The notes beneath the pieces are model-generated. The model ran no database searches. It was not told the origin of the DNA and saw only the letters and a program-made list of their open reading frames with translations. The position numbers and the translations under genes are program-made. A stretch of 64,000 nucleotides of DNA, from positions 1-64,000 of the forward strand of contig CAVRTQ010000015.1 of the NCBI GenBank assembly GCA_963724195.1, given 5' to 3'. The DNA is from Solirubrobacter sp963724195. GTDB taxonomy: Bacteria; Actinomycetota; Thermoleophilia; Solirubrobacterales; Solirubrobacteraceae. Shown here piece after piece: positions 25,925 to 34,970 of this stretch (the stretch's first letter is position 1; each line of letters starts with the position of its first letter).

Positions 25925-26940
25925 ATGACTTCTTCATCGATCTCGGTGCCGCTGTCGATCCTCGACCTTGCGCAGATCCCGGAGGGCGGCAACGCCCAGA
26001 CCGCCCTTCATCGTTCGCGTGAGCTCGCGCAGCACGCGGAACGCCTCGGCTACAGCGCTTCTGGCTGGCCGAGCACCACAACATGGCCGGGATCGCGTCC
26101 GCGGCCACCTCGGTCGCGATCGGCTTCGTCGCCGAGGGCACGAGCACGATCCGCGTGGGCGCCGGCGGGGTGATGCTCCCGAACCACGCGCCGCTCGTGA
26201 TCGCGGAGCAGTTCGGGACGCTCGAGGCGCTCTACCCGGGCCGGATCGATCTCGGGCTCGGGCGCGCGCCCGGCACCGACCAGCCGACGATGCGCGCGCT
26301 GCGCCGGGACTTCACGAGCGCGGACACGTTCCCGCAGGACGTCCAGGAGCTGCAGGCGCTGCTCGGCGACCCGGCGCCCGACCAGCACATCCAGGCCGTG
26401 CCGGGCCAGGGCTCGCACATCCCGTTGTGGATTCTCGGCTCGTCGCTGTTCGGCGCCCAGCTCGCCGCCGCGCTCGGGCTGCCGTACGCGTTCGCTTCGC
26501 ACTTCGCGCCCGCCGCGCTCGTCCCGGCGATCCAGGTCTACCGCGAGCGCTTCCAGCCTTCCGCGCAGCTCGACCAGCCGTACGTGATGCTCGCCGCCAA
26601 CGTGATCATCGCCGACACCGACGAGGCGGCGCGCAAGCTCGCCACCTCGCAGCAGAAGTCCTTCATCGACGGCGCGTTCCGGCGCAAGCGCACGCTGCTG
26701 CAGCCGCCGATCGACAACATCGACGACTACTGGCACCCGCAGGAGAAGGCGCAGCTGGAGTCGATGCTGAGCTGCTCGTTCATCGGCTCGCTCGAGACCG
26801 TGCAGGAGCAGGTGACCGGCTTCATCGCCGAGCACCAGCCCGACGAGCTGATCGTCGCCACCAGCACCTTCGACCAGCAGGCGCGACTGGACTCGCTCGA
26901 GCGTCTCGCGAGCCTCACGGATGCCGCCGTACGCGCTTGA
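25925..26940 (+). CDS. LLM-class flavin-dependent monooxygenase, frameshifted near 26055
   Basis: ATG 25925 opens SVPLSILDLAQIPEGG, the start typical of the MsnO8-like LLM group, and continues to ELAQHAERLGY. At TACAGCGCTTC (26051-26061) one base is missing; restoring it gives G-Y-S-R-F-W-L-A-E-H-H-N, a family hallmark. The rest is intact: GGVMLPNHAPLVIAEQF, YPGRIDLGLGRAPGTD, IPLWILGSSLFGAQLAA, then EQVTGFIAEHQPDELIV. About 338 aa. These TIM-barrel enzymes use FMNH2/O2; substrate unknown. The MarR gene overlaps its 3' end and may regulate it. Confidence 0.85.
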
Positions 26941-27355
26941 GCCGGCGGCGTCCGAGCACGCCGAGATCCGGGCCGCCCTGCACGAGCTCGTCGGCCGGTT
27001 CCTCGCGGACTACGAGCGCGCCGCCCAGACGCACGGGCTGACGCTGACGCAGGCCCGCGTGCTCGGGTTCGCGAGCTGTGAGCCACTGTCGCAGCGCGCG
27101 CTGGCCGCCCGCTTCGGCTGCGACCCGTCGAACATCAGCGTGATCGTCGACCGGCTCGTCGAGCGGGAGCTGGTCGAGCGCCGGCCGGACCCGAGCGACG
27201 GGCGCGTGAAGCTGATCGCGGCGACGGACACCGGCCGCGGGCTCGCGGACCGCTGCTGCCAGGACCGCGAGTGGCTCGGGCCCGCGCTCGACGGCCTCAC
27301 GGCGGACGAGCTCGAGGCCGTCCGTGCGGGACTCACACTGCTCACGCGCGGGTGA
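26921..27355 (+). CDS. MarR-family regulator
   Basis: 144 aa, overlapping the monooxygenase 3' end by 20 bp. Winged HTH: LTLTQARVLGFASCEPLSQR, AARFGCDPSNISVIVDRLVE, then the wing RRPDPSDGRVKLIAATDTGR, where the conserved D-x-R of the MarR wing is present. Usually a dimeric repressor released by phenolic or lipophilic ligands. Position between two monooxygenases suggests control of both. Confidence 0.9.
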   Translation: MPPYALEPAASEHAEIRAALHELVGRFLADYERAAQTHGLTLTQARVLGFASCEPLSQRALAARFGCDPSNISVIVDRLVERELVERRPDPSDGRVKLIAATDTGRGLADRCCQDREWLGPALDGLTADELEAVRAGLTLLTRG

Positions 27356-27371
27356 CGCGACAATCCAGGCT

Positions 27372-28793
27372 GTGGAGCACCTCGACGTCGTGATCGTCGG
27401 CGCCGGTCTGAGTGGGATCGGCGCCGCCCACCATCTGCAGGACCGCCTGCCCGGGCTCTCCTACGCGATCCTCGAAGGCCGCGAGGCGATCGGCGGCACG
27501 TGGGACCTGTTCCGCTACCCGGGCGTGCGCTCGGACTCGGACATGCAGACGCTCGGCTACCGCTTCAAGCCGTGGACGGACGAGAAGGCGCTCGCGGACG
27601 GCCCGTCGATCCTCGAGTACGTGCGCGAGACCGCGTCCGAGGCCGGCATCGACCAGTACGTGCGCTTCGGGCACCAGGTCCGCGGCGCCGCGTGGGCCGA
27701 CGGGCGCTGGACGCTCGACATCGACGGCCGCGAGCCGCTGTCGTGCTCGTTCCTGTACGTGTGCGGCGGCTACTACCGCTACGACCAGGCCTACCTGCCG
27801 TCCTTCGACGACGCCGAGACCTTCACGGGCGAGATCATCCACCCGCAGTTCTGGCCCGAGGACTTCGACTACACGGGCAAGCGCGTCGTCGTGATCGGCT
27901 CCGGCGCGACCGCGGTGACGATCGTGCCCGCGATGACCGACAAGGCCGCGCACGTGACGATGCTCCAGCGTTCGCCGACCTACATCCTCTCGTTGCCCTC
28001 GAAGGACAAGCTGGGCAACGCGCTGCGCCGCTGGCTGGGGAACCGGCGCGGCTACCAGGTCACGCGCTGGAAGAACGTCGCCGTCTCGACGCTCGTCTAC
28101 CAGCTCTCGCAGCGCTGGCCGAAGCTCATGCGCCGGTTGATCCGCAAGGGCGTGCTCGCCCAGGTCCCGGCCGGCTATCCCGTCGACACCCACTTCAACC
28201 CGACGTACGGCCCGTGGGACCAGCGCCTGTGCCTGGTCCCCGACGGCGACCTGTTCCGCGCGATCAGCCGTGACAAGGCCTCGATCGTCACCGACCGCGT
28301 CGAGCGCTTCACGCCGCACGGCGTCCAGCTCGCCTCGGGCGAGCACCTCGACGCCGACGTGATCATCACCGCCACCGGCCTGAACCTGCAGGCCTTCGGC
28401 GGCCTCGCGCTCACCGTCGACGGCGAGCCCGTGCACCTCCCGGACCACCTCGCCTACAAGGGCATGATGCTCTCCGACGTCCCGAACTTCGTGTTCACGA
28501 TCGGCTACACCAACGCGTCCTGGACGCTGAAGGCCGACCTCGTCGCCGAGTTCACCTGCCGCATCCTGGCCCACATGGGCCAGCACGGCTACACGACCGT
28601 CGTCCCGCACGATGCCGACGGCGTCGAGCGCACACCCCTGCTCGACTTCGAGGCCGGCTACGTCCAACGCTCCCTGCACCTGTTCCCGCAGGCCGGCGCC
28701 GAGGCCCCGTGGCGGCTCGGCATGAGCTACGCGCAGGACGTCGTCACCCTGCGCCACGGCAAGCTCGACGACGGCGCGCTCCGCTTCTCATAG
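27372..28793 (+). CDS. Flavin-containing / Baeyer-Villiger-type monooxygenase
   Basis: 473 aa from GTG 27372. First Rossmann motif VVIVGAGLSGIGAAHHL, then GGTWDLFRYPGVRSDSD (the D-x-D and GGTW features of BVMOs). The BVMO fingerprint F-x-G-x3-H-x3-W-P is present as FTGEIIHPQFWP at about residue 153, followed by the NADPH-binding VVVIGSGATAVTIVPA. It should insert oxygen into ketones or hydroxylate using FAD and NADPH. Also resembles the shorter flavin monooxygenases of mycobacteria, so ketone oxidation is likely but unproven. Confidence 0.9.
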   Translation: MEHLDVVIVGAGLSGIGAAHHLQDRLPGLSYAILEGREAIGGTWDLFRYPGVRSDSDMQTLGYRFKPWTDEKALADGPSILEYVRETASEAGIDQYVRFGHQVRGAAWADGRWTLDIDGREPLSCSFLYVCGGYYRYDQAYLPSFDDAETFTGEIIHPQFWPEDFDYTGKRVVVIGSGATAVTIVPAMTDKAAHVTMLQRSPTYILSLPSKDKLGNALRRWLGNRRGYQVTRWKNVAVSTLVYQLSQRWPKLMRRLIRKGVLAQVPAGYPVDTHFNPTYGPWDQRLCLVPDGDLFRAISRDKASIVTDRVERFTPHGVQLASGEHLDADVIITATGLNLQAFGGLALTVDGEPVHLPDHLAYKGMMLSDVPNFVFTIGYTNASWTLKADLVAEFTCRILAHMGQHGYTTVVPHDADGVERTPLLDFEAGYVQRSLHLFPQAGAEAPWRLGMSYAQDVVTLRHGKLDDGALRFS

Positions 28794-28796
28794 AGT
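28791..28796 (+). promoter_or_regulatory. TANNNT -10 box (TAGAGT) for Tm-1-like gene
   Basis: TAGAGT overlaps the preceding stop codon and ends 9 nt before the GTG at 28806; no ribosome site. Confidence 0.4.
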
Positions 28797-28805
28797 CAGC
28801 GGCCT

Positions 28806-29975
28806 GTGGCCGTTTTGCTGATCGGCACCCTCGACACGAAGGGGGAGGAGCTCGCCTTCCTGCGTTCGCGGCTGCGCCAGGCCGGGGTGGAGGTGCTGCT
28901 GGCCGATGTCGGCACGGGCGGGCCGCCGACGGTGAAGCCCGACATCGCGCGCCAGGAGATCAGCGCGCACGACGCCGGTGATCGCGGCGGTGCGGTGCGC
29001 GCGATGGCCGACGGCGCGGCCAAGCTGGCCAAGCGCCTCCACGCCGCCGGGGCGATCGAGGGTGTGCTCGGGGCCGGCGGGTCCGGGAACACCGCGATCG
29101 CGACCGCGGCGATGCGGGCGTTGCCGGTCGGGGTGCCGAAGCTGATGGTGTCGACGATGTCGGCGGGCGACACGCGCGACTACGTCGGCGGCACCGACGT
29201 CACGCTGATGGCGTCGGTCACGGACGTCGCGGGCCTGAACTCGATCAGCGCGCAGATCCTCGCGAACGCCGCGGGGGCGATGGCGGGGATGGTGGGCGCA
29301 CCGCCGATCCAGGCGCACGGCACGAAGTCACTGATCGGCGCGACGATGTTCGGCGTCACCACGCCGTGCGTGGATCACGCGCGGAGGCGGCTCGAAGCCG
29401 GCGGCCACGAAGTGCTGGTGTTCCACGCCACCGGCACCGGCGGCCGCGCGATGGAGGCGCTCGTGGAGTCCGGCTTCCTCGCGGGCGTGCTCGATGTCAC
29501 CACCACCGAGCTCGCGGACGACCTCGTCGGCGGCGTGCTCACCGCGGGCCCGGACCGCCTGCTGGCCGCGGGCCGAGCGGGCATTGCGCAAGTCGTGTCG
29601 CCGGGCGCGCTCGACATGGTCAATTTCGGCGCGCGCGCCACGGTGCCGCCGCAGTTCGAGCAGCGCACCCTGTGCGAGCACAATCCGTCCGTGACGCTGA
29701 TGCGCACCACCCCCGAGGAGTGTGCGGAGCTCGGCGCGCGAATCGCGCGCAAGCTCTCCACCGCCACCGGCCCCACCACGCTCTTCCTGCCGCTCCGCGG
29801 CTTGTCGCTGCTCGACTCCCCCGGGCAGCCGTTCCACGATCCGGAGGCGGACGCGGCCCTGTTCGAGGCGCTGCGGACCGTCGACGGCGACGTCGAGGTG
29901 ATCGAGATGGACTGCAGCATCAACGACCCGGCCTTCGCGGAGGCGATGGCCGACAAGCTCGACGCGCTGCTGTGA
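28806..29975 (+). CDS. Tm-1-like ATP-binding domain protein (UPF0261)
   Basis: 389 aa. Starts VAVLLIGTLDTKGEELAFLR, the conserved opening of UPF0261, with the glycine-rich LGAGGSGNTAIATAAMRALP and KLMVSTMSAGDT loops that bind ATP in the plant Tm-1 N-terminal domain. Plant Tm-1 blocks tobamovirus replicase; the bacterial function is unknown. Its stop overlaps the next gene by GTGA, and that gene encodes the other half of the plant protein architecture, so the two bacterial proteins probably form a complex. Confidence 0.88.
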   Translation: MAVLLIGTLDTKGEELAFLRSRLRQAGVEVLLADVGTGGPPTVKPDIARQEISAHDAGDRGGAVRAMADGAAKLAKRLHAAGAIEGVLGAGGSGNTAIATAAMRALPVGVPKLMVSTMSAGDTRDYVGGTDVTLMASVTDVAGLNSISAQILANAAGAMAGMVGAPPIQAHGTKSLIGATMFGVTTPCVDHARRRLEAGGHEVLVFHATGTGGRAMEALVESGFLAGVLDVTTTELADDLVGGVLTAGPDRLLAAGRAGIAQVVSPGALDMVNFGARATVPPQFEQRTLCEHNPSVTLMRTTPEECAELGARIARKLSTATGPTTLFLPLRGLSLLDSPGQPFHDPEADAALFEALRTVDGDVEVIEMDCSINDPAFAEAMADKLDALL

Positions 29976-30793
29976 CGGGCGATGCGGCACGGGCGCGCCT
30001 GCGAGCCACCCTCCAGGGCGGCGGCGTGATCATCGGCTCCGGCGCGGGCACCGGCCTGTCGGCCAAGTGCGCGGAGGACGGCGGCGCGGACCTGATCATC
30101 ATCTACAACTCCGGCCGCTACCGGATGGCGGGCCGCGGCTCGCTCGCCGGCCTGATGCCCTACGGCGACGCGAACGCGATCGTGCTCGAGATGGCCCGCG
30201 AGGTGATCCCGATCGTCAAGGACACGCCCGTGCTCGCCGGCGTGTGCGGGACCGACCCGTTCCGCACGATGGACCGCTTCCTGCAGACCATCGAGGACGA
30301 GGGCTTCGCGGGCGTGCAGAACTTCCCGACGGTCGGCCTGATCGACGGCACGTTCCGGGCCAACCTCGAGGAGACCGGCATGGGCTTCGGGCTCGAGGTG
30401 GAGATGATCGCCACCGCCGCGAGCATGGGCCTGCTGACCGCGCCGTACGTGTTCGACCCCGGCCAGGCGACCGCGATGGCGCAGGCCGGAGCGGACGTGC
30501 TCGTGCCGCACATGGGCCTGACCACCAACGGCTCGATCGGCGCGCGCACGGCCAAGACGCTCGACGCGTGCGTCACCGAGATCCAGGCCATGCGCGACGC
30601 GGCGGTCGAAGTCAACCCGGGCATCATCGTGCTGTGCCACGGTGGCCCGCTCGCCGAACCCGAGGACGCCCAGTACGTGCTCGACCACACCGACGGCATC
30701 GCGGGCTTCTTCGGCGCGTCCAGCACGGAGCGCCTGCCGGTGGAGAAGGCCCTCACCGACAACATGCGCCGGTTCAAGGCGCTGACTGCGTGA
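29972..30793 (+). CDS. Phosphoenolpyruvate hydrolase-family TIM barrel protein
   Basis: 273 aa, GTG start within the Tm-1-like stop. Motifs: IIGSGAGTGLSAKCAEDGGA, IIYNSGRYRMAGRGSLAG, VCGTDPF, NFPTVGLIDG and VLCHGGPLAEPEDAQYV. This is the C-terminal TIM-barrel half of plant Tm-1, annotated PEP hydrolase-like in bacteria. The barrel resembles PEP mutase/isocitrate lyase, so a C-C or P-C bond reaction on a small carboxylate is likely; the true substrate is unknown. It converges with a paralogue, overlapping it by 20 bp. Confidence 0.87.
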   Translation: MTGDAARARLRATLQGGGVIIGSGAGTGLSAKCAEDGGADLIIIYNSGRYRMAGRGSLAGLMPYGDANAIVLEMAREVIPIVKDTPVLAGVCGTDPFRTMDRFLQTIEDEGFAGVQNFPTVGLIDGTFRANLEETGMGFGLEVEMIATAASMGLLTAPYVFDPGQATAMAQAGADVLVPHMGLTTNGSIGARTAKTLDACVTEIQAMRDAAVEVNPGIIVLCHGGPLAEPEDAQYVLDHTDGIAGFFGASSTERLPVEKALTDNMRRFKALTA

Positions 30794-31628
30794 GCCCGAT
30801 CGGGATCGCCTTGAACTGCTCCGTGGTCGAGGACAGCGCTTCCTCCACCGGCAGCCGCTCCACGCTCGAAGCGCCGACGAACCCGACCGCGCCCGTGCGG
30901 CTCATGACGTAGGCCGCGTCGTCGGGGGTCGCGATCGGCCCGCCGTGGCAGAGCACCAGCACGTCGGGCTGCTGCGTCACCGCGGCCGCCCCGATCGCCT
31001 GCACCTGCTCGCAGGCCACGTCCAAGGACATCGCCTCCTCGGCGCTCATGCCGATCGTGCCGCCGACCGTCAGCCCCATGTGCGCGATCACGGCGTCCGC
31101 GCCTGCCGCGGCCATCGCCGTCGCCTCCTGGGGCGTGAACACGTAGACGATCGTGAACAGCCCGAGCTCGTGCGCGGTGGCGATCATCGCCACCTCGCGG
31201 GCGAAGCCCAGGTCGGAGGCCTCCAGCTCGCGCCGGATCCGGCCGTCGAACAGGCCCACCGTCGGGAAGTTGTTCACGCCCGAGAACCCCGCTTCGCTCA
31301 CCTGCCCGAGGAAGCGACGCATCACGCGCGTGGGATCGGTGCCGTTGACCCCCGCGATCACCGGCGTGCGCTGGACGACGGGCAGGATCTCGCGCTCGCC
31401 CATCTCCATCACGATCGCGTTCGCGTCCCCGAGCGCGAGCAGCCCGCACATCGAGCTGTGCCCGGCCATCCGGAAGCGGCCGGAGTTGTAGACGATCACG
31501 AGATCGGCGCCGCCCCGCTCGATGAACTTCGCGGAGATCCCCGTGCCCGCCCCGGCGCACACGATCGCCTGCTTTCGGTCAATTTGACTTTGCAGGCGAC
31601 TAATGACCTGCTGCCGGGTGAACTGCAT
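30774..31628 (-). CDS. Second PEP hydrolase-family TIM barrel paralogue
   Basis: 284 aa from ATG 31628. Same motif set as the neighbour on the other strand: VCAGAGTGISAKFIERGGAD, VYNSGRFRMAGHSSM, VNGTDPTRVMRRF, NFPTVGLFDG, VLCHGGPIATPDDAAYV. Roughly half of residues match, so it is an old duplication rather than a recent one. It is divergent from the ROK regulator and shares that 91-bp promoter region, which ties this unknown enzyme family to the sugar island on its other side. Confidence 0.86.
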   Translation of the reverse strand: MQFTRQQVISRLQSQIDRKQAIVCAGAGTGISAKFIERGGADLVIVYNSGRFRMAGHSSMCGLLALGDANAIVMEMGEREILPVVQRTPVIAGVNGTDPTRVMRRFLGQVSEAGFSGVNNFPTVGLFDGRIRRELEASDLGFAREVAMIATAHELGLFTIVYVFTPQEATAMAAAGADAVIAHMGLTVGGTIGMSAEEAMSLDVACEQVQAIGAAAVTQQPDVLVLCHGGPIATPDDAAYVMSRTGAVGFVGASSVERLPVEEALSSTTEQFKAIPIGLTQSAP

Positions 31629-31719
31629 CCAGCGCCTCTCCCAATTTCGTCGACAAGCAACGTAAATATACCGATGATGCAAGTTATCCGCTCTGTCAAC
31701 GACGTATAGTGGTGGCGCA
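31629..31719. promoter_or_regulatory. AT-rich divergent promoter region, PEP-hydrolase paralogue / ROK regulator
   Basis: 91 bp, the most AT-rich stretch for several kb (around AACGTAAATATACC and GCAAGTTATCC). It must hold both divergent promoters and probably the ROK operator. I could not define a clean palindrome. Confidence 0.5.
31705..31710 (+). promoter_or_regulatory. -10 box (TATAGT) for ROK regulator
   Basis: TATAGT is the best -10 match in the window and ends 9 nt before the GTG at 31720, with no ribosome site; likely leaderless. Confidence 0.55.
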
Positions 31720-32886
31720 GTGGCAGTTCCGTCGACAGTCCGGCTTGCGCGTACCGGGGAGGTCCTCGACCTCCTGCGCCGCGGCGGAGCCGAGACGACG
31801 GCCGACCTCGCGGCCGAGATGGGCGTCGCGCGCTCGACCGTCACCGAGCGGCTCGAGGTGCTCTTCCAGCACCAGCTGATCGTCACCGTGGGGGAGACGA
31901 GCGGCGCGCGCGGGCGCCCCGCTTCCCGGCTCGCGTTCAACGCCGCCGCGGGCGTGACCCTGGCCGCCCAGGTGGGCATGAGCGGCGTGCTGATGGCCGT
32001 CACCGACCTCGCCGCCGAGGTGCTCTGGTACCGCAAGGTGGACCTCGACGTGTCCAAGGGGCCGGAGGAGCTGCTGCGCGTCCTGGATGCGCACTTCGGT
32101 GAGGCGCTGCAGGAGCTCGGCCCACGCGCCGGGCGCCTGTACGGCATGGGCATCGGCCTCGCCGGCGACCTCGAGATCGCCGGCACCGCGGTGTCCTGGC
32201 GCGCCTTCCCGCTCACCGAGCGCCTGCGCGAGCGGTTCGAGTGCCCGGTGCTCGTGGACCGCGACGTGAACTTCCTCGCGCTCGGCGAGCACCGCACCTC
32301 GTGGCCCGATGCGCGCGTGTTCCTGTGCCTGAAGGTCGGCACGGTGATCGCCTGCGGGCTGATCATCGACGGCCAGGTGGTCCGCGGCGCCACGGGCCTG
32401 CTCGGCGAGGTCGGCCACACCAAGGTCGCCGGCCAGGACGCGCCGTGCACGTGCGGGAGCAGCGGCTGCCTGAACACCGTCGCCAGCGGCACCGCGCTCG
32501 CGGCCCAGCTGCGCGAGGGCGGGTTCGACGTCCACACCGCGCGCGAGGTGTCCGAGCTCGCCGACCGCGGTGTGCTCGAGGCCGTCCAGGCCGTGCGCGC
32601 GGCCGGCCGCCAGATCGGCGAGGTCATGGCCGCGGCCATCAACCTGCTCAACCCCGACGTGATCGCCGTCTGGGGCTACCTCGTGGACACCGGCGACCAG
32701 TTCCTGGCCGGGATGCAGGAGGCGATCTACAAGACCGCGCTCCCGGCTTCAGCCCGCGCCGTCTCGCTCGCCCGCCCCCCGCACGGCGACGACGCCGGCC
32801 TCCGGGGCGCCGCGCTCACGGTGATCGACTCCACGCTGAGCCCCGAGGCAATCGACGCCTTTGTCGCCGAATCAATATTGGATTAG
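31720..32886 (+). CDS. ROK-family transcriptional regulator
   Basis: 388 aa. N-terminal winged HTH (TADLAAEMGVARSTVTERLE) followed by a ROK sugar-kinase-like domain: GMGIGLAGDLEIAG, VLVDRDVNFLALGEH, and the zinc motif GHTKV with C-T-C-G-x2-G-C (PCTCGSSGCLN). The glutamate that usually follows the last Cys in ROK (GCxE) is Asn here. The combination is that of NagC/XylR-like repressors that sense sugars. It is upstream of and codirectional with the isomerase-oxidoreductase-importer operon, its likely target. Confidence 0.9.
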   Translation: MAVPSTVRLARTGEVLDLLRRGGAETTADLAAEMGVARSTVTERLEVLFQHQLIVTVGETSGARGRPASRLAFNAAAGVTLAAQVGMSGVLMAVTDLAAEVLWYRKVDLDVSKGPEELLRVLDAHFGEALQELGPRAGRLYGMGIGLAGDLEIAGTAVSWRAFPLTERLRERFECPVLVDRDVNFLALGEHRTSWPDARVFLCLKVGTVIACGLIIDGQVVRGATGLLGEVGHTKVAGQDAPCTCGSSGCLNTVASGTALAAQLREGGFDVHTAREVSELADRGVLEAVQAVRAAGRQIGEVMAAAINLLNPDVIAVWGYLVDTGDQFLAGMQEAIYKTALPASARAVSLARPPHGDDAGLRGAALTVIDSTLSPEAIDAFVAESILD

Positions 32887-32907
32887 ATCGACGATCCACA
32901 AAAAGAG

Positions 32908-32935
32908 TTGCACGGCCGCGTTTAATCTGTAGGCT
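32908..32935 (+). promoter_or_regulatory. Promoter of the isomerase/Liv operon
   Basis: -35 TTGCAC at 32908-32913, 16-nt spacer, -10 TAGGCT at 32930-32935, followed by a leader with the ribosome site GAGGAGAGGAGAGG before ATG 32964. Unlike the leaderless genes this one has a proper 5' UTR. Confidence 0.5.
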
Positions 32936-32963
32936 CCCCCTCGGAACGAGGAGAGGAGAGGCG

Positions 32964-33824
32964 ATGAACCCTCTGGGCGCATCGACATGGATCTGGACGT
33001 CCCCCTTCGGGGATGAATCGCTCGAATTGGTTGTTCGAGCCAAGCAATTCGGCTTCGACGTGCTGGAGATCGCGGTGGAGGACCCGGATCGCATCACCGG
33101 GTCGCGCTTGCGCGAGGCCGGCGAGCGGGCCGGCGTGACCTTCACGGTGTGCGGCGCGTTCGGCCCCGACCGCGACCTGTCGCATGACGACGCGGCCATC
33201 CGCCGCATCGGCATCGAGTACGTCAAACGCTGCGTGGACCTCGCCGCCGAGCTCGGCGCGCCGCACTTCGTCGGCCCGATGTACTCGGCCGTCGGCAAGA
33301 CGCGGCTGCTCGATCCGCTCGAGCGCGGCGCGCAGCGCTCGCTCGCCGTGGAGAGCCTGAAGGTCGTCGCCGACTACGCCGGCGAGCGTGGCATCGCCCT
33401 CGGCGTCGAGCCGCTCAACCGGTTCGAGACCGACCTGGTCAACACGGCCGAGCAGGCGCTCGAGCTGATCGACCTCGTCGGCGCGCCCAGCCTCGGCGTG
33501 CTGCTGGACAGCTTCCACATGAACATCGACGAGAAGTCGCTCGGCGACGCCGTCCGGCTCGTGGGCAGCCGCCTGCTGCAGGTGCACACGTGCGAGAACG
33601 ACCGCGGCACGCCCGGCACCGGCCACGTGCAGTGGACCGAGCTGTTCGCCGCGCTGCGCGACATCGACTTCGACGGCCCGCTCGTCATCGAGTCCTTCAC
33701 CCCGGCGGTCAAGGAGATCGCCAAGGCCGTGAGCCTGTGGCGCCCGCTCGACGCCGAGCCGGATGAGCTCGCGCGTCGCGGCGCCGCCTTCCTGCGTGAG
33801 TCGCTGACCCCCGTTGTGGCCTGA
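32964..33824 (+). CDS. Sugar phosphate isomerase/epimerase family TIM barrel (AP endonuclease 2 fold)
   Basis: 286 aa. Xylose-isomerase-like barrel with metal ligands in the family positions: Glu in GVEPLNRFET, Asp-x2-His in LLDSFHMNIDE, His in LLQVHTCENDRG followed by PGTGHVQW, and a final Glu in LVIESFTP. This matches D-tagatose/D-allulose 3-epimerases and also 3-ketoglycoside-processing enzymes of the same superfamily. With a Gfo/Idh/MocA oxidoreductase next, it may epimerise, isomerise or cleave a keto-sugar made by that enzyme (inference). First gene of a seven-gene run. Confidence 0.87.
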   Translation: MNPLGASTWIWTSPFGDESLELVVRAKQFGFDVLEIAVEDPDRITGSRLREAGERAGVTFTVCGAFGPDRDLSHDDAAIRRIGIEYVKRCVDLAAELGAPHFVGPMYSAVGKTRLLDPLERGAQRSLAVESLKVVADYAGERGIALGVEPLNRFETDLVNTAEQALELIDLVGAPSLGVLLDSFHMNIDEKSLGDAVRLVGSRLLQVHTCENDRGTPGTGHVQWTELFAALRDIDFDGPLVIESFTPAVKEIAKAVSLWRPLDAEPDELARRGAAFLRESLTPVVA

Positions 33825-33839
33825 AGCCAAGGAGCAGTT

Positions 33840-34970
33840 GTGATTCGAGTGGCCATGATCGGCCTCGGCTTCGGCGCCGAGTTCATCCCGATCTATCAGC
33901 AGCACCCCGACGCCGAGCTCACGGCCATCTGCCGCCGTGACCAGGCGGGCCTGGACGAGGTGGGCGACCACTTCGGCGTCGCCAAGCGCTACACGGACTA
34001 CCGCGAGCTGCTCCAGGACCCCGACATCGACGCGGTCCACATCAACTCGCCGATCCCGGATCACGCGTGGATGACGCTCGAGGCGCTCGAGGCCGGCAAG
34101 CACGTCGCGTGCACGGTGCCGATGGCGACGAGCATCGAGGACTGCCGGCGGATCGTCGAGACGGTCGAGCGGACCGGCCTGAAGTACATGATGATGGAGA
34201 CGGTCGTCTACGCCCGCGAGTACCTGTTCATCAAGGACCTGTACGACACGGGCGAGCTCGGCAAGCTGCAGTTCCTGCAGGCGAGCCACATGCAGGACAT
34301 GGACGGCTGGCCCGACTACTGGCCCGGCCTGCCGCCGATGTGGTACGCGACGCACTGCGTCGGCCCGATGCTGGCGCTCACCGATGCGGCCGCCGAGGTG
34401 GTCTCGTGCTTCGGCTCCGGCACCATCCGCGAGGACCTGATCGAGCACTACGGCTCGCCGTTCGCCGTCGAGTCCGCGCACATCAAGCTGCAGGACTCCG
34501 ACGTCTCCGCGCGCATCTACCGCAGCCTGTTCGACGTCGCCCGCCAGTACCGCGAGAGCATCGACGTGTACGGCTCCAAGCAGGCGTTCGAGTGGACGCT
34601 GATCGAGGGCGGCAAGCACGTGCTGCACACGGCCAAGCGCCCGGAGCCGGAGATCCCGGTCGAGATCGACGTGCCGGACTTCGCGCACCGCCTGCCGGAG
34701 CCGATCCAGCGCTTCACCACCAAGGGCGTCTACGACGACGAGGAGACGCACCTGAGCTTCACCCAGGGCGCGGGCCACGGGGGCTCGCACCCGCACCTCG
34801 TGCACGAGTTCGTGTCCGCACTGACCGAAGTCCGGGCACCGTTCCCGGACGCCCGCCGCTCGGCCAACTGGACGTGCGTGGGCCTGTGCGCGCACGAGTC
34901 CGCGCTCAAGGGCGGCGAGCTCGTCCGCCTGCCCGACTTCACACTGCGGCCGGAGGCCGTCGCCGGCTGA
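33840..34970 (+). CDS. Gfo/Idh/MocA-family oxidoreductase lacking the EKP lysine
   Basis: 376 aa, GTG start. Rossmann loop VAMIGLGFGAEF; then HINSPIPDHAWM and AGKHVACTVPMATS, where the family normally has E-K-P with a catalytic Lys: here T-V-P. Later WYATHCVGPMLAL carries the usual second-domain His pair region. Family members oxidise sugars or inositols with NAD(P). Without the lysine the chemistry may differ or another residue may serve. Its stop overlaps the LivH-like start (TGATG). Confidence 0.85.
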   Translation: MIRVAMIGLGFGAEFIPIYQQHPDAELTAICRRDQAGLDEVGDHFGVAKRYTDYRELLQDPDIDAVHINSPIPDHAWMTLEALEAGKHVACTVPMATSIEDCRRIVETVERTGLKYMMMETVVYAREYLFIKDLYDTGELGKLQFLQASHMQDMDGWPDYWPGLPPMWYATHCVGPMLALTDAAAEVVSCFGSGTIREDLIEHYGSPFAVESAHIKLQDSDVSARIYRSLFDVARQYRESIDVYGSKQAFEWTLIEGGKHVLHTAKRPEPEIPVEIDVPDFAHRLPEPIQRFTTKGVYDDEETHLSFTQGAGHGGSHPHLVHEFVSALTEVRAPFPDARRSANWTCVGLCAHESALKGGELVRLPDFTLRPEAVAG

